Notes: generated by a model not told the origin, from the letters alone. Shown: positions 38,526 through 50,899, numbered from the stretch's first letter. The stretch is DNA of 64,000 nucleotides from Alkalimarinus alittae (GCF_026016465.1 NZ_CP100390.1:3825001-3889000); one strand, 5' to 3'. Numbers and translations: made by a program.

Positions 38526-39530
38526 TTATTCTGCTTTTTTATTTTTAAGCCGCCATTGGCGAGGTGAGAGTCCGGTCCATTTTTTAAAGTTTCTACAAAA
38601 TACAGAAGCCTCTGAATAACCAAGATTTAATGCGATATCCAGTATGCTTAAACTGCCATAAAGTAACTGTTGTTGCGCTGTCATTGTGCGTGTGACCTGA
38701 AGCAACTGACTGAAGCTTGTATTTTCACTATGCAGCCTTTTTTGTAACACCCTCGGATGCAAGTTAAGCGCGGCACTGACTCTATCAATCGTACACTCAC
38801 CACTCGATAACAAATTACTACAGATATAGCGCACCTGTGCTTGTAGATCTTCTGGATAAATACTTTCTAATAGCTGTATTCTTTTATTGAAATGTTCTTG
38901 CAGCATCTGATCGTTATGTTTGTTCTCTCGATCAAGCCACACACTTGGATAATGAATTCCGTTAAATGTACTGCCTACATTCAAATGCGCGCTATAGCCC
39001 TTCAACGTAGCTATATCTTTCTCTTGAAGATGAGTTTGCATATCCATCTTCAACAGCGGATTGACCTCACCCAAAAGCGCACTGAGCGCGTTGTAAATTT
39101 GCGCCACGCTTAAGAGAATTAACTGCTGTAAACCACTGGCGTTAGTAAAATCGAAGTTTAGATGAATTTCTGCGATGTCGCCTTTAACCTCAAGGGCAAG
39201 ATGTACACCTCTTGCATGTAATCGCATGTGTTGATTAGAAAACTGTATCGACTCCCTTAACGTGGGTTGCTGACTGGTAGAAAGCACCAACTCGCCGATT
39301 GCCATGGCAGTCTGTTTTTCTGCTAGTTTTAGAGAGAATATAGGGTCATCACAAACTTGAGCTGTTAAATCGAGTAACTCAGCGACTTTAACGTAAGAGA
39401 TAAGCGCTTCGGGTTCGCGCAACTGAGCGCTGCTCATGCCTAGCTCTTGCAATATTTTGTGAGGGTTGTAGCCAAGCTGATACACCCGCTTTTCATAACC
39501 TTCGATGGCCCCACTTCTGATCAGATACAT
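38526..39530 (-). CDS. AraC-family transcriptional regulator (OruR-like)
   Basis: 334 residues: an N-terminal AraC-binding-like domain (Arabinose_bd type, about 20-210) and a C-terminal AraC helix-turn-helix pair (about 235-330, VSAALNLHPRVLQKRLHSEN and ILDIALNLGYSEASVFCRNF with the signature FKKWTGLSPRQWR). It precedes the enzyme gene by 222 bp in the same orientation, so it probably controls that gene in response to its substrate (inference). Its gene and product look intact. Confidence 0.9.
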   Translation of the reverse strand: MYLIRSGAIEGYEKRVYQLGYNPHKILQELGMSSAQLREPEALISYVKVAELLDLTAQVCDDPIFSLKLAEKQTAMAIGELVLSTSQQPTLRESIQFSNQHMRLHARGVHLALEVKGDIAEIHLNFDFTNASGLQQLILLSVAQIYNALSALLGEVNPLLKMDMQTHLQEKDIATLKGYSAHLNVGSTFNGIHYPSVWLDRENKHNDQMLQEHFNKRIQLLESIYPEDLQAQVRYICSNLLSSGECTIDRVSAALNLHPRVLQKRLHSENTSFSQLLQVTRTMTAQQQLLYGSLSILDIALNLGYSEASVFCRNFKKWTGLSPRQWRLKNKKAE

Positions 39531-39544
39531 TGCTCTACCTGCGC

Positions 39545-39572
39545 AAACAAAAGCCCCGCAAAACGGGGCTTT
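39545..39572 (-). terminator. Rho-independent terminator after ssb
   Basis: AAAGCCCCG-CAAAA-CGGGGCTTT (39550-39572), followed on the minus strand by TTTTGTTTG. It separates ssb from the AraC gene start at 39530. Confidence 0.88.
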
Positions 39573-39609
39573 ATCAAACTTAAATCAACACTTTTTAAAA
39601 ACGTGTCAT

Positions 39610-40233
39610 TTAGAACGGAATATCATCATCAAAGTCGTCCATTGGCGCTGGGGCTGGTGGCGCACTCTGGGCTGGCTGTTGTGGTGCATATCCACCTTGC
39701 TGTGATTGGTAAGCTTGCTGCTGAGGAGCAGCCTGTTGAGGTGCTGCCTGTTGAGGTGCAGGCTGACGCTGCGGTGCGCGTTGTTGTGGCGCTTGAGACT
39801 GTTGGCCTTGAGGTTGCTGTGCGTAACCGCCTTGCTGCTGTGGTTGCTGCATAGGTGCTGAATAGCCACCCTGAGATGAGTCAGCACCGCCGCTTCGTGA
39901 ATCTAGCATCTGCATCGTACCGCTAAAGGCATCAACGACCACCTCGGTGGTGTATTTTTCTTGCCCACTTTGGTCTTGCCACTTTCTAGTCTGCAACTTA
40001 CCTTCAACGTAAATTTTAGAGCCTTTACGCAGGTATTCACCCACAACTGATGCAACGCCGCCAAAAAACACAACACGGTGCCACTCTGTTTTTTCTTGAC
40101 GCTGTCCGGTATTTTTATCTTTCCATGACTCAGAAGTTGCTAACGTGATATTGGCAATAGCTTTACCGTCAGGTGTATAGCGCACCTCAGGATCTTTGCC
40201 CAGATTACCAACCAAAATTACCTTATTAACCAT
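39610..40233 (-). CDS. ssb: Single-stranded DNA-binding protein
   Basis: Tetrameric OB-fold protein that coats single-stranded DNA in replication and repair. 207 residues: conserved N-terminal OB fold [19 protein letters not shown] to [14 protein letters not shown] long Gln/Ala/Pro-rich linker with near-repeats ([12 protein letters not shown]) follows, and the acidic tip DFDDDIPF binds partner proteins. The linker is longer than in E. coli (178 aa). Downstream of the MFS gene in the uvrA-MFS-ssb cluster. The 229 bp before it show no clear LexA box. Confidence 0.96.
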   Translation of the reverse strand: MVNKVILVGNLGKDPEVRYTPDGKAIANITLATSESWKDKNTGQRQEKTEWHRVVFFGGVASVVGEYLRKGSKIYVEGKLQTRKWQDQSGQEKYTTEVVVDAFSGTMQMLDSRSGGADSSQGGYSAPMQQPQQQGGYAQQPQGQQSQAPQQRAPQRQPAPQQAAPQQAAPQQQAYQSQQGGYAPQQPAQSAPPAPAPMDDFDDDIPF

Positions 40234-40462
40234 TTATATCTCCTAAATACCAGAACGCGATGGCTCAGCCTTCAATTTTTTATCACAGAGGAAAGCCCTG
40301 ATCAGTGAAACAAATGCTAACAGAAAAGTCTTCGTTAGGCATTAAAGAAGCGAGGTTTAATTATGATCTCGCGCCAGTTAATAAGAGCTCAATCAGGGAC
40401 TATTTAAACACTAATTTTGGGGAACTTTTCCGGAACACAGTACGTCCAATATAAACAATAGG

Positions 40463-41827
40463 TTACGCTTTCAATGCGTAGCGAAATGAGTTCAAAGCCT
40501 GTTCATCTACATGAGCTTTATCTATTTTTAGATAAGCCGCTCGTTCCTCTATTACGACAACAACGTCCTCAACACCCTGAATATCAAACAACTCATCAGA
40601 AACCACTGCTGCTTCCGCCTCAGTTAGCACAACATTTAGTTTAAGCGTTCGACTCGTTGAGTAACTCGGTGTTCGCATCGTGAGCGCAATCAAAAACCAC
40701 ACTCCACCTAGAACAGCAGAGGTGTAGTAAATAACCTCCCCCCCCCAATTAGAAAGTACCCAGCCACCAACAGCTCCACCTAAAAAGGCACCAAAAAATT
40801 GACTGGTGGAGTAGATTCCCATTGCGGTCCCACGTGCACCTGCAGGCGCTTGTTTACTTACGAGTGACGGTAAACTTGCCTCTAGGAGGTTAAACGCCAT
40901 AAAGAATACAAATAACGCGCCCCACATAGCGGCAAGTGAATCATTCACAAAAACCAATAAAATAGACCCTACGGAGAGTTGTAATACCGCCCCCACAAAA
41001 ACGCTTTTTATCTTTCGCTTCTTCTCGCCAATGATAATAAAAGGCACCATCGCAAAGAATGCCGTCACCATAACCGATAAATAGACCCACCAATGCGCCT
41101 GACGGTCGAGCTGAATATCGTTAACTAATGAAAGGGGTACCGCTATAAATAGCGCTGTTAATATAAGGTGCAACACAAAAATGCCAATATCTAACCGCAG
41201 CAAATCTGGATTTTTTAATAATTCAAAAAATTGTCCTCTAACCGCTCGGGTATCTCGATGCGCATGCGTTGCGACTGGCGTAGGTACCACAAACAGTATA
41301 ATGAGAATGCCAGCAATGGCGAACGCAGCCGTAAGCCAGAAGATTCCGCTTAAACCAAAAAAACCAGAAACCACAGGCCCAGCAACTAACGCAACAGAAA
41401 ATGAAAGCCCGATAGACATCCCGACAATAGCCATCGCCTTAGTACGACTTTCTTCGGTAGTGAGATCACTTAGCAGTGCCATTAGTACACTCGCGATAGC
41501 ACCAGCACCTTGCAATAAGCGTCCAGCAATTACGCCATATATACTCTCTGAGGTTGCGGCCACCACACTGCCTAGGCAAAAGATAATAAGACCGATGATA
41601 ATCATTTTCTTCCGTCCGAATCGATCAGACAGCATACCAAACGGTACCTGTAATAACGCCTGCGTAAGTCCATATGCGCCAATGGCAAGACCTATCAAAA
41701 AACCATTTGCACCATTAAGTTCATCACCTAGCAATACAAACACAGGCAGAACCATAAATAGGCCCAACATACGCATCGCATATAAAAGCGCGAGAGAATA
41801 TACGGAACGCTTTTCACTGACGTTCAT
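40463..41827 (-). CDS. MFS transporter of the uvrA-ssb cluster
   Basis: Major facilitator superfamily efflux-type permease, 454 residues, about 12 transmembrane helices. It has the loop-2/3 motif GMLSDRFGRKK and a C-terminal cytosolic extension (about 380-454) that looks like a small ferredoxin-like domain (VVVIEERAAYLKIDKAHVDE). ATG 41827 with GGAG 11 nt upstream is preferred to the TTG at 41848. Same neighbourhood as in Pseudomonas (uvrA-MFS-ssb); substrate is unknown. Divergent from uvrA. Confidence 0.88.
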   Translation of the reverse strand: MNVSEKRSVYSLALLYAMRMLGLFMVLPVFVLLGDELNGANGFLIGLAIGAYGLTQALLQVPFGMLSDRFGRKKMIIIGLIIFCLGSVVAATSESIYGVIAGRLLQGAGAIASVLMALLSDLTTEESRTKAMAIVGMSIGLSFSVALVAGPVVSGFFGLSGIFWLTAAFAIAGILIILFVVPTPVATHAHRDTRAVRGQFFELLKNPDLLRLDIGIFVLHLILTALFIAVPLSLVNDIQLDRQAHWWVYLSVMVTAFFAMVPFIIIGEKKRKIKSVFVGAVLQLSVGSILLVFVNDSLAAMWGALFVFFMAFNLLEASLPSLVSKQAPAGARGTAMGIYSTSQFFGAFLGGAVGGWVLSNWGGEVIYYTSAVLGGVWFLIALTMRTPSYSTSRTLKLNVVLTEAEAAVVSDELFDIQGVEDVVVVIEERAAYLKIDKAHVDEQALNSFRYALKA

Positions 41828-41932
41828 TAAGATCGCTACTCCGAGCAAAGAAATGAGAGATAGATTCTACAAGGGCAGGCATTTTAACAAAATGATCTAC
41901 GTCGTGCAGACAAAATATTATACAACTTAACT

Positions 41933-41962
41933 TTGAGACCTCATGCTATAAAACAGTATAAT
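41933..41962 (+). promoter_or_regulatory. Sigma-70 promoter of uvrA
   Basis: TTGAGA (41933-41938) and TATAAT (41957-41962) with an 18-bp spacer, predicting a start near 41969 and a 24-nt leader. On the minus strand TACTGT overlaps the -10, half of a LexA box; the other half is not convincing. Confidence 0.75.
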
Positions 41963-41992
41963 GAAATACTATTTTCAAACTAATTGGCTGTT

Positions 41993-44830
41993 ATGGATAA
42001 AATTCTAGTTCGCGGGGCTCGCACCCATAATCTCAAGAACATTGATATCGAAATCCCAAGAGATAAATTGATTGTCATAACAGGTCTTTCCGGCTCGGGT
42101 AAGTCATCACTTGCGTTTGATACGCTATATGCCGAAGGCCAAAGACGTTACGTTGAGTCTCTATCGACGTACGCGAGACAATTTTTATCAATGATGGAAA
42201 AACCCGATGTTGATCATATAGAGGGGCTTTCTCCCGCTATTTCTATTGAACAGAAATCAACGTCGCACAATCCACGCTCCACTGTGGGTACCATCACTGA
42301 GATATATGATTATCTAAGACTTCTTTTTGCTCGCGCGGGTGAACCCAAATGTCCGGAGCACAACGAGCCACTTGAAGCCCAAACCATAAGCCAAATGGTT
42401 GACTTGGTTATGGCGCAGCCAGAAGATTCCAAGCTGATGATGCTGGCACCGGTCATCAAAAACCGAAAAGGCGAACATCTGCACGTGTTTCAAGAGTTGC
42501 GCAGCCAAGGGTTTATTCGTGCTCGAATTGACGGCATTGTTACCGACCTTGACGATACGCCCGATTTAGAAAAAAACAAAAAACACACTATTGAGGTCGT
42601 TATTGACCGATTTAAAGTGCGTGAAGGGATACAGCAACGGCTAGCAGAGTCATTTGAGACCTGCATTGGTCTCACTGACGGCATTGCTTTAGTTGCACCT
42701 ATGGAAGGTAACGGAGAAGAACTGATATTTTCGGCTCGCTTTGCTTGCCCACATTGCGGCTACGCAATCAGTGAACTCGAACCTAGAATTTTCTCGTTTA
42801 ACAACCCCGCTGGGGCATGCCCCACTTGTGACGGACTTGGCGTTAAGCAATTCTTTGATGCGAATAAGCTCATCAAACACCCTGAACTAACGCTAGCAGA
42901 AGGTGCGATAAAGGGCTGGGATAGACGAACGGTTTATTACTATCAAATGCTTACAAGCCTTGCTGATCATTTTGATGTGGAGTTGGAGCAACCATTTGAA
43001 CAACTGCCTGAAGCATTTAGAAAAACCATACTTCATGGCAGTGGCACTGAAAAGATTTCATTCAATTACGTCAATACTCGCGGCGATATAGTACAGCGTG
43101 AACATCCGTTTGAGGGTGTAATGCCTAACATGGAGCGGCGCTATCGTGAGACTGAATCCCAAATGGTTCGGGATGATCTTTCTAAACTACTGACACATAA
43201 ATCATGCCCAGACTGTCACGGCTCTCGCTTAAAAGAAGCCGCCAGACACGTTTTCATAAATGATAAAAAGCTACCCGATATTACGGCAATGCCCGTCGGA
43301 CGAGCCTTCGAGTATTTTTCTACATTAAAACTTGAAGGTCGACGTGGTGAAATTGCTGAGAAAATCCTTACAGAAATACAACAAAGGCTTCAGTTCTTAG
43401 TCAATGTAGGACTAGACTATTTAACGCTTGACCGTAGTGCAGATACGTTGTCAGGCGGAGAAGCACAACGAATCAGACTCGCCAGCCAGATAGGCGCGGG
43501 ACTCGTCGGCGTCATGTATATCTTAGATGAACCTTCGATTGGTCTTCATCAACGAGATAATGACAGATTACTTAACACCCTGACTCACCTTCGTGACTTA
43601 GGCAATACAGTTATCGTTGTTGAGCATGATGAAGACGCCATACGTTTGGCTGATTATGTTGTCGATATCGGCCCAGGCGCAGGTGTACACGGCGGCCAAG
43701 TCATTGCTGCAGGTACACCTGCTGAAGTTATGGCAAATGAAAATTCAATTACAGGTCAATATTTATCAGGCAAAAAGTGTATTGAAGTCCCTTCGAAACG
43801 ACTCCCTTATGATAAAACCAAGACTATGCGCTTAACGGGCGCATCGGGTAATAACCTCAATAATGTAAGCTTAACCATTCCACTTGGGTTATTAACCTGT
43901 ATTACGGGTGTCTCTGGGTCAGGAAAATCAACACTCATAAACGGTACTCTTTATCCCATTGCCGCGACGGCACTGAATAACGCAACAACACTCACCATTC
44001 AGCCTCATGACAAAATAGAAGGCTTAGATCAACTCGATAAAGTAATAGATATTGATCAAAGCCCAATTGGGAGAACACCTAGATCAAACCCAGCAACCTA
44101 TACGGGTATTTTCACTCCTATACGAGAACTTTATTCAGGTACCCACGAGGCTCGGTCTAGAGGTTACAAACCAGGCCGATTTAGCTTCAATGTAAAAGGC
44201 GGTCGCTGTGAAGCCTGCCAAGGTGATGGTGTCATAAAGGTAGAGATGCATTTCTTACCCGACGTATATGTACCCTGTGATAGCTGTAAAGGTAAACGCT
44301 ATAACCGTGAAACGCTTGATATCAAGTACAAGGGCAAAAGCATTCATGAGGTGCTAGACCTAACAGTTGAAGATGCACGAGAGTTTTTTGACTCTGTTCC
44401 ATTTTTGGCTAAAAAGCTTCAGACATTAATCGATGTTGGTCTTTCATATATTCGGTTAGGCCAAAGTGCCGTCACGCTTTCAGGCGGTGAAGCACAACGC
44501 GTTAAGCTAGCCAAAGAACTTTCCAAACGTGACACAGGCAAGACACTTTACATACTGGATGAACCCACCACAGGGCTACATTTTTACGACATTCAGCAGC
44601 TTCTAAATGTTTTACATAAGTTAAGGGAGCATGGAAACACGATTGTAGTTATAGAGCACAACCTAGACGTTGTGAAGACTGCGGACTGGATAATCGATTT
44701 GGGGCCGGAAGGCGGCACAGGAGGTGGCAATATTGTTGCCGAAGGCACGCCAGAAGATGTCGCTGCAGTTGAAGGGTCTCACACCGGGAAGTTTCTTGGA
44801 GAGCTTCTGGACCGCAAGAAAGTGAAATAA
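41993..44830 (+). CDS. uvrA: Excinuclease ABC subunit A
   Basis: Damage-recognition ATPase of nucleotide excision repair, acting with UvrB and UvrC. 945 residues from ATG 41993 ([17 protein letters not shown]; an upstream in-frame TTG at 41984 is ignored). Two ABC modules: Walker [11 protein letters not shown] and [10 protein letters not shown], signatures [14 protein letters not shown] and [14 protein letters not shown]. Zinc-binding cysteines lie in CPHCGY ... CPTCDGLG and CEACQGDG ... CDSCKGKR. Divergent from the MFS gene; terminates at the shared hairpin 44907-44935. Confidence 0.98.
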   Translation: MDKILVRGARTHNLKNIDIEIPRDKLIVITGLSGSGKSSLAFDTLYAEGQRRYVESLSTYARQFLSMMEKPDVDHIEGLSPAISIEQKSTSHNPRSTVGTITEIYDYLRLLFARAGEPKCPEHNEPLEAQTISQMVDLVMAQPEDSKLMMLAPVIKNRKGEHLHVFQELRSQGFIRARIDGIVTDLDDTPDLEKNKKHTIEVVIDRFKVREGIQQRLAESFETCIGLTDGIALVAPMEGNGEELIFSARFACPHCGYAISELEPRIFSFNNPAGACPTCDGLGVKQFFDANKLIKHPELTLAEGAIKGWDRRTVYYYQMLTSLADHFDVELEQPFEQLPEAFRKTILHGSGTEKISFNYVNTRGDIVQREHPFEGVMPNMERRYRETESQMVRDDLSKLLTHKSCPDCHGSRLKEAARHVFINDKKLPDITAMPVGRAFEYFSTLKLEGRRGEIAEKILTEIQQRLQFLVNVGLDYLTLDRSADTLSGGEAQRIRLASQIGAGLVGVMYILDEPSIGLHQRDNDRLLNTLTHLRDLGNTVIVVEHDEDAIRLADYVVDIGPGAGVHGGQVIAAGTPAEVMANENSITGQYLSGKKCIEVPSKRLPYDKTKTMRLTGASGNNLNNVSLTIPLGLLTCITGVSGSGKSTLINGTLYPIAATALNNATTLTIQPHDKIEGLDQLDKVIDIDQSPIGRTPRSNPATYTGIFTPIRELYSGTHEARSRGYKPGRFSFNVKGGRCEACQGDGVIKVEMHFLPDVYVPCDSCKGKRYNRETLDIKYKGKSIHEVLDLTVEDAREFFDSVPFLAKKLQTLIDVGLSYIRLGQSAVTLSGGEAQRVKLAKELSKRDTGKTLYILDEPTTGLHFYDIQQLLNVLHKLREHGNTIVVIEHNLDVVKTADWIIDLGPEGGTGGGNIVAEGTPEDVAAVEGSHTGKFLGELLDRKKVK

Positions 44831-44837
44831 CCCATAT

Positions 44838-44868
44838 AAGGCCTACACTAACTGTTTGTGTAGGCCTT
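44838..44868 (+). other. Stem-loop just after uvrA
   Basis: AAGGCCTACAC-N9-GTGTAGGCCTT, 11-bp perfect arms, without a T-run after it. Probably a 3'-end stabiliser or a weak terminator before the stronger one at 44907-44935. Confidence 0.55.
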
Positions 44869-44906
44869 ACAATCGGGGTCAAACATATATCTGATCACAA
44901 AAAAGC

Positions 44907-44935
44907 AAAAAGCCGACAATTAAGTCGGCTTTTTT
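44907..44935. terminator. Bidirectional terminator between uvrA and rplQ
   Basis: AAAAAGCCGAC-N6-GTCGGCTTTTT, A-run on one side and T-run on the other, so it serves uvrA (+) and the end of the alpha operon (-, rplQ stop at 44954). Confidence 0.9.
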
Positions 44936-44953
44936 ACGAGTCTAGAAAAGTAA

Positions 44954-45340
44954 TTACTCTTCGTCGTCGCTCTCTACTTCTACTGGACGATCCACAAGCT
45001 CAACATAAGCCATAGGAGCGCTATCACCAGCACGTAAACCACACTTTAGAATACGTATGTATCCACCAGGACGGCTCTCATAGCGAGGACCTAACTCATT
45101 AAACAACTTAGCTACAGCTTCGTTGCAACGCAATCTTGCGAAAGCCAAACGACGATTAGCTACTGTATCTTTCTTAGCTAATGTTATTAAAGGCTCTGCT
45201 ACTGTTCGCAACTCTTTTGCCTTTGGCAAAGTTGTTTTGATCAGCTCATGCTCAACAAGCGATGAGGTCATGTTACGGAACATGGCCTTACGGTGTGAAC
45301 TATTGCGATTAAACTTACGACCACTTTTACGATGACGCAT
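44954..45340 (-). CDS. rplQ: 50S ribosomal protein L17
   Basis: 128-residue large-subunit protein near the polypeptide exit tunnel. Starts [20 protein letters not shown], the family signature. It has an acidic tail (VEVESDDEE), slightly extended compared with E. coli (127 aa). Last gene of the alpha operon, 31 bp after rpoA, followed by the terminator at 44907-44935. Confidence 0.98.
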   Translation of the reverse strand: MRHRKSGRKFNRNSSHRKAMFRNMTSSLVEHELIKTTLPKAKELRTVAEPLITLAKKDTVANRRLAFARLRCNEAVAKLFNELGPRYESRPGGYIRILKCGLRAGDSAPMAYVELVDRPVEVESDDEE

Positions 45341-45371
45341 TTCTCTAATTCCTTACCTGATTACCCTGAGG

Positions 45372-46376
45372 TTAGCCACCCAGTACCCTGTCATCACCCT
45401 TCAAACTAGCCGGAGGCCAGTTCTCTAGACGCATACCCAGAGAGAGACCACGAGATGCCAAAACATCTTTAATCTCTGTAAGCGACTTCTTACCCAAATT
45501 AGGTGTTTTAAGAAGTTCTACCTCAGTACGCTGAATCAGGTCACCAATGTAGTATATATTCTCGGCCTTCAAGCAGTTAGCAGAACGAACAGTTAGCTCA
45601 AGATCGTCAACTGGACGAAGAAGTATAGGATCAACCTCTTCCTCTTCCTCAACTTGCTCAGGCTCCTTCTCGTTATCAAAATTAACGAACACCGACAATT
45701 GCTGTTGCAATATGGTTGCTGCACGACGAATTGACTCTTCAGGATCAATAGTACCGTTTGTTTCCAAATCGATAACTAATTTATCCAAATCAGTACGCTG
45801 TTCAACACGAGCACTCTCGACAGAGTATGCAACTCGTAAAACAGGACTAAAAGAAGAATCCAATTGCAATTTACCTATTGCTCTTGTTTCATCTTCACCA
45901 GTCATGCGTTGATCCGCAGGCTCATAGCCTCGACCTAACATAACCTTCAGTTTCATATTGATTTCACCCGCCGCGCCCAAGTGACAAATCACATGGTCAG
46001 GGTTTGCAATTTCAACATCATGATCTAACTGAATATCACTTGCCAACACTGGGCCTTCGCCCTTTTTGGTCAACGTCAATGTTGCTTCTTCACGGCTATG
46101 CATAGTGATAGCCAACCCCTTGAGGTTTAGAAGGATTTCAATAACGTCTTCCTGAACACCTTCAATAGCACTGTATTCATGAAGTACGCCATCAATTTCT
46201 GCCTCAACTACCGCACTTCCTGGCATTGAAGACAATAAAATCCGACGCAGAGCACTACCTAGTGTATGTCCAAACCCGCGCTCTAAAGGCTCTAAAATCA
46301 CCTTTGCATGAGTTGGGTTAATTTCCTGTACTTCAATGTTACGAGGATTCAAGAATTCATTTACTGAACGCTGCAT
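45372..46376 (-). CDS. rpoA: RNA polymerase alpha subunit
   Basis: 334 residues: N-terminal dimerisation/assembly domain (about 1-235, [20 protein letters not shown]), an acidic linker ([20 protein letters not shown]), and the C-terminal domain binding UP elements and activators (about 255-330, [36 protein letters not shown]). Gene order rpsM-rpsK-rpsD-rpoA-rplQ is the standard alpha operon. 36 bp follow the rpsD stop. Confidence 0.99.
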   Translation of the reverse strand: MQRSVNEFLNPRNIEVQEINPTHAKVILEPLERGFGHTLGSALRRILLSSMPGSAVVEAEIDGVLHEYSAIEGVQEDVIEILLNLKGLAITMHSREEATLTLTKKGEGPVLASDIQLDHDVEIANPDHVICHLGAAGEINMKLKVMLGRGYEPADQRMTGEDETRAIGKLQLDSSFSPVLRVAYSVESARVEQRTDLDKLVIDLETNGTIDPEESIRRAATILQQQLSVFVNFDNEKEPEQVEEEEEVDPILLRPVDDLELTVRSANCLKAENIYYIGDLIQRTEVELLKTPNLGKKSLTEIKDVLASRGLSLGMRLENWPPASLKGDDRVLGG

Positions 46377-46412
46377 AAACGGCCCTATTCGCTCTATTGT
46401 TCTGCTTAAACC

Positions 46413-47033
46413 TTACTTGGAGTAAAGTTCCACGATCAAGTTTTCGTTGATTTCAGCGGAAAGTTCCGAACGTTCTGGTGCGGCTTTAAATGTGCCTACC
46501 AATTTGCTCGAATCAACTTCTACCCACTCAACCGGTGCGCGATTTGCTGCTAATTCAATCGCGTTTTTAATACGCAACTGATTTTTAGCTTTCTCACGCA
46601 CACTAACAACGTCACCTGCAGCTATCTGATAAGACGCAATGTTCACAACCTTATCGTTTACAAGAATACTCTTGTGAGATACTAACTGACGAGATTCAGC
46701 ACGCGTTGCACCAAACCCCATACGGTAAACTACGTTATCAAGACGCTGCTCAAGGATCTGAAGAAGGTTTTCACCTGCAACACCTTTACGACGAGCTGCT
46801 TCTTTATAGTAACCACGAAACTGTTTTTCAAGAACACCATAAGTACGACGTACTTTTTGCTTCTCTCTTAACTGTAAACCGTATTCCGACAAACGTGTTC
46901 TACGTGCGCCGTGTTGCCCTGGAGGGGTTTCGATATTACATTTTGAATCTAACGCGCGAGCGCCACTTTTCAAAAATAAATCTGTCCCTTCACGACGAGA
47001 CAGTTTACATTTTGGACCAATATAACGTGCCAT
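46413..47033 (-). CDS. rpsD: 30S ribosomal protein S4
   Basis: 206-residue primary 16S-rRNA-binding protein with an N-terminal zinc-less domain ([20 protein letters not shown]) and an S4 RNA-binding domain ([20 protein letters not shown]). In gammaproteobacteria S4 represses the alpha operon by binding the rpsM leader; a candidate leader hairpin lies at 47872-47900. Confidence 0.98.
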   Translation of the reverse strand: MARYIGPKCKLSRREGTDLFLKSGARALDSKCNIETPPGQHGARRTRLSEYGLQLREKQKVRRTYGVLEKQFRGYYKEAARRKGVAGENLLQILEQRLDNVVYRMGFGATRAESRQLVSHKSILVNDKVVNIASYQIAAGDVVSVREKAKNQLRIKNAIELAANRAPVEWVEVDSSKLVGTFKAAPERSELSAEINENLIVELYSK

Positions 47034-47048
47034 TTACTGTCTCCTTAA

Positions 47049-47438
47049 TTATACGCGACGCTTTTTAGGCGGGCGGCACCCATTATGAGGAATAGGAGTC
47101 ACATCAATAATACTAGTGATCTTATATCCACAAGAATTTAGTGCCCGAACAGCGGACTCGCGTCCTGGCCCAGGACCTTTAACCATAACATCTAGGTTTT
47201 TTAGGCCGTATTCAGCAGCCGCTTTACCGGCTCTTTCAGCTGCTACCTGCGCAGCAAAAGGTGTACTCTTTCGTGAACCACGGAAACCAGAACCACCTGC
47301 GGTGGCCCAAGACAATGCATTGCCTTGACGGTCTGTAATGGTCACGATCGTGTTATTGAAAGACGCGTGTATGTGCGCCATTCCATCAACAACAGTCTTT
47401 TTCACCTTCTTACGGGTACGTGTACCTGGCTTAGCCAT
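47049..47438 (-). CDS. rpsK: 30S ribosomal protein S11
   Basis: 129-residue platform protein of the small subunit, with [20 protein letters not shown] and the C-terminal [13 protein letters not shown] typical of S11. 12 bp after rpsM and 15 bp before rpsD, in the alpha operon. Confidence 0.98.
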   Translation of the reverse strand: MAKPGTRTRKKVKKTVVDGMAHIHASFNNTIVTITDRQGNALSWATAGGSGFRGSRKSTPFAAQVAAERAGKAAAEYGLKNLDVMVKGPGPGRESAVRALNSCGYKITSIIDVTPIPHNGCRPPKKRRV

Positions 47439-47450
47439 TCCTGTATCCTA

Positions 47451-47807
47451 TTATTTACGAATCGGTTTGCGAGGGCCTTTACGGGTTCTAGCATTGGTCT
47501 TACTACGCTGACCACGCACAGGCAAGCTGTGACGGTGACGTAGACCACGGTAGCAACCAAGATCCTTCAAACGCTTAATGTTCATTTGTACTTCACGACG
47601 CAAATCACCCTCAACAGTCATACTGGTGAGTTCATTACGTATCGCATCCAACTGCTCTTCAGTTAAATCTTTAACTTTTGCAGTCGTTTTAACGCCAGTG
47701 GCGTCGCAAAGCTTGTTTGCTGTAGTTCTTCCAACACCATATATATAGGTTAGGGAGATAACAGCGTGTTTATTGTCGGGTATATTGACACCGGCTATAC
47801 GAGCCAT
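47451..47807 (-). CDS. rpsM: 30S ribosomal protein S13
   Basis: 118-residue small-subunit head protein contacting S19, tRNA and the large subunit. Starts [17 protein letters not shown]; helix-two-turn-helix core [17 protein letters not shown]; basic tail [12 protein letters not shown]. First gene of the alpha operon after rpmJ. The preceding 121-bp gap carries the hairpin at 47872-47900. Confidence 0.98.
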   Translation of the reverse strand: MARIAGVNIPDNKHAVISLTYIYGVGRTTANKLCDATGVKTTAKVKDLTEEQLDAIRNELTSMTVEGDLRREVQMNIKRLKDLGCYRGLRHRHSLPVRGQRSKTNARTRKGPRKPIRK

Positions 47808-47871
47808 CTATCTTACTCCGCGTTTAACGCATTGCTATTAAGGGAACATCATAAAAAAGGCGCAAAATAGT

Positions 47872-47900
47872 AACGCTTGATCAAAAATAAATCAAGCGTT
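47872..47900 (-). promoter_or_regulatory. Leader hairpin upstream of rpsM, possible S4 control site
   Basis: AACGCTTGAT-N9-ATCAAGCGTT, 10-bp perfect arms, between rpmJ and rpsM. S4 autoregulates this operon through an rpsM leader structure in E. coli, but the E. coli pseudoknot cannot be drawn from this alone. A T-run (TTTTTT) occurs closer to rpsM, so partial attenuation is also possible. Confidence 0.5.
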
Positions 47901-47928
47901 ATTTAATTACACTTCTTAGTGACAAGGA

Positions 47929-48042
47929 TTAACCTTGACGCTGCTTATGACGTGGTTCTGTGCAAATGACTCTTACTGCGCCATTGCGACGGATTATTTT
48001 ACAGTTACGGCAAATTTTCTTTACCGATGCGCGCACTTTCAT
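47929..48042 (-). CDS. rpmJ: 50S ribosomal protein L36 (zinc form)
   Basis: Found by translating the secY-rpsM gap; 37 residues, [20 protein letters not shown] onward. Cys11, Cys14, Cys27 and His32 form the zinc ribbon of the C+ type. It is the last gene of the spc operon after secY, as in other gammaproteobacteria. Confidence 0.97.
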   Translation of the reverse strand: MKVRASVKKICRNCKIIRRNGAVRVICTEPRHKQRQG

Positions 48043-48088
48043 GATACGACTCCAAGTTGAGCTGCACTATTGAGGTTCTCTACCTCAA

Positions 48089-49399
<1,311 letters not shown>

Positions 49400-49834
49400 T
49401 TAGTCCTCGACTTTACCGCCTGCTGCAGTAATCGCTTCACGTGCACCTTTGGTGACACCTAAGCCCTGAATAGTAACCGCTTTGTTAAGCTCGCCTGACA
49501 AAAATACTTTTGCCGTCTTAGTGTCTCTGCGAACAAGGTTAGCATTTTTCAATGCAGCCAAATCGATCACTTCAACATCTAAAGTTGCTAGCTCACTTAA
49601 ACGAATTTCGGCAGCAAATGCTGACTTTCTTGACGTGAAACCAAATTTTGGCAAACGTCTCTGTAGCGGCTGCTGACCACCCTCGAAACCAGCGGGTACA
49701 GTACCACCAGAACGAGACTTAAGACCTTTATGGCCACGACCACAAGTCTTTCCTAAACCACTACCAATACCACGACCAACACGCTTGGCTGCTTTCTTGG
49801 TACCGGGAGCAGAACTTAGTGAATTAAGACGCAT
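49400..49834 (-). CDS. rplO: 50S ribosomal protein L15
   Basis: 144-residue large-subunit protein. Starts [20 protein letters not shown], with the Gly-rich extension [17 protein letters not shown] and [12 protein letters not shown]. The stop abuts the secY start, so translation is likely coupled. Confidence 0.98.
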   Translation of the reverse strand: MRLNSLSSAPGTKKAAKRVGRGIGSGLGKTCGRGHKGLKSRSGGTVPAGFEGGQQPLQRRLPKFGFTSRKSAFAAEIRLSELATLDVEVIDLAALKNANLVRRDTKTAKVFLSGELNKAVTIQGLGVTKGAREAITAAGGKVED

Positions 49835-49835
49835 C

Positions 49836-50024
49836 TTATTCTCCCTCGACCCTAACCATATAATGTACTTTATTGATCATGCCGCGAACTGAAGGTGTAT
49901 CTTCAACTTCTACAGTGTGACCAATACGACGTAGTCCAAGACCTGCTACACATGCCTGATGCTTTGGTAGTCGGCCAATCGTGCTACGAGTTAATGTAAC
50001 CTGGATTGTCTTAGCCTTAGCCAT
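49836..50024 (-). CDS. rpmD: 50S ribosomal protein L30
   Basis: 62-residue protein, [20 protein letters not shown] to VRVEGE, one base before rplO. Typical bacterial short L30 with [20 protein letters not shown]. Confidence 0.97.
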   Translation of the reverse strand: MAKAKTIQVTLTRSTIGRLPKHQACVAGLGLRRIGHTVEVEDTPSVRGMINKVHYMVRVEGE

Positions 50025-50028
50025 CGTC

Positions 50029-50529
50029 TTATCCTACAATATCTTCTACTGATTTCCCGCGCTTGGCAGCAATAGATTCTGGAGACTGCATTGCCTTCAG
50101 ACCATTTACAGTAGCACGAACAACGTTAACTGGGTTTGTAGAACCGTAGCACTTAGACAATACGTTCTGTACACCAGCAACTTCTAATACCGCACGCATC
50201 GCACCACCGGCAATAACACCAGTACCCTCAGAAGCAGGCTGCATGTATACCTTAGAGGCACCATGGCGAGCTTTGATAGGGTATTGAAGCGTTGTACCAT
50301 TCAATGCTACATCGATCATGTTTTTACGTGCTGCATCCATTGCTTTTTGAATTGCAACGGGTACTTCACGTGCCTTACCACGACCAAAACCTACGCGACC
50401 ATTTCCGTCACCAACGACCGTCAAAGCAGTGAAGCCGAAAATACGACCACCTTTAACAACTTTCGCTACGCGGTTTACTTGTACTAGCCTCTCCTGAAGT
50501 TCAGGGGCCTTTTGCTCATTAACACTCAT
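50029..50529 (-). CDS. rpsE: 30S ribosomal protein S5
   Basis: 166 residues with the N-terminal double-stranded-RNA-binding-like domain ([20 protein letters not shown]) and C-terminal AIPIAG-like domain. The loop that carries spectinomycin resistance changes in other bacteria (KVVKGGR) reads as wild type. Part of the spc operon between rplR and rpmD. Confidence 0.98.
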   Translation of the reverse strand: MSVNEQKAPELQERLVQVNRVAKVVKGGRIFGFTALTVVGDGNGRVGFGRGKAREVPVAIQKAMDAARKNMIDVALNGTTLQYPIKARHGASKVYMQPASEGTGVIAGGAMRAVLEVAGVQNVLSKCYGSTNPVNVVRATVNGLKAMQSPESIAAKRGKSVEDIVG

Positions 50530-50540
50530 GCTGACACCCC

Positions 50541-50891
50541 TTAGAATTCCAGTCCGCTTTCACGTGCCGCTTCAGCTAAAGCCTTAACACGACCGTGATA
50601 TTTATAACCCGAACGATCAAATGCTACTTGTGTAACACCTGCTGCCTTAGCACGTTCAGCAATGAGCTTACCGATTTTTCCTGCGGCTTCAACATTACCT
50701 GTTGATGCACCTTTAAGCTCTTTTTCAACTGTAGAAGCTGAAGCAAGTACCTGACTACCGTCGGCAGAAAATACTTGAGCATACATATGCTGTGGAGTAC
50801 GGTGAACTGACAAGCGTGTTGCACCTAACTCTCTAATTTTAAAACGCGTACTGCGCGCTCTACGTTCTCTTGATTCTGTTTTTGCGCTCAT
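50541..50891 (-). CDS. rplR: 50S ribosomal protein L18
   Basis: 116-residue 5S-rRNA-binding protein. [40 protein letters not shown] and [20 protein letters not shown] are family signatures. 9 bp after rplF and 12 bp before rpsE. Confidence 0.98.
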   Translation of the reverse strand: MSAKTESRERRARSTRFKIRELGATRLSVHRTPQHMYAQVFSADGSQVLASASTVEKELKGASTGNVEAAGKIGKLIAERAKAAGVTQVAFDRSGYKYHGRVKALAEAARESGLEF

Positions 50892-50899
50892 AGTGTTAC

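Noticed and set aside
41181-41930. 249-codon plus-strand open frame opposite the MFS gene
   Set aside because: Antisense shadow; composition mirrors the membrane protein and it has no family features.
41950-41970. LexA (SOS) box at the uvrA promoter
   Set aside because: Only one half (TACTGT on the minus strand) matches; the second half lacks ACAG, so I do not call it.
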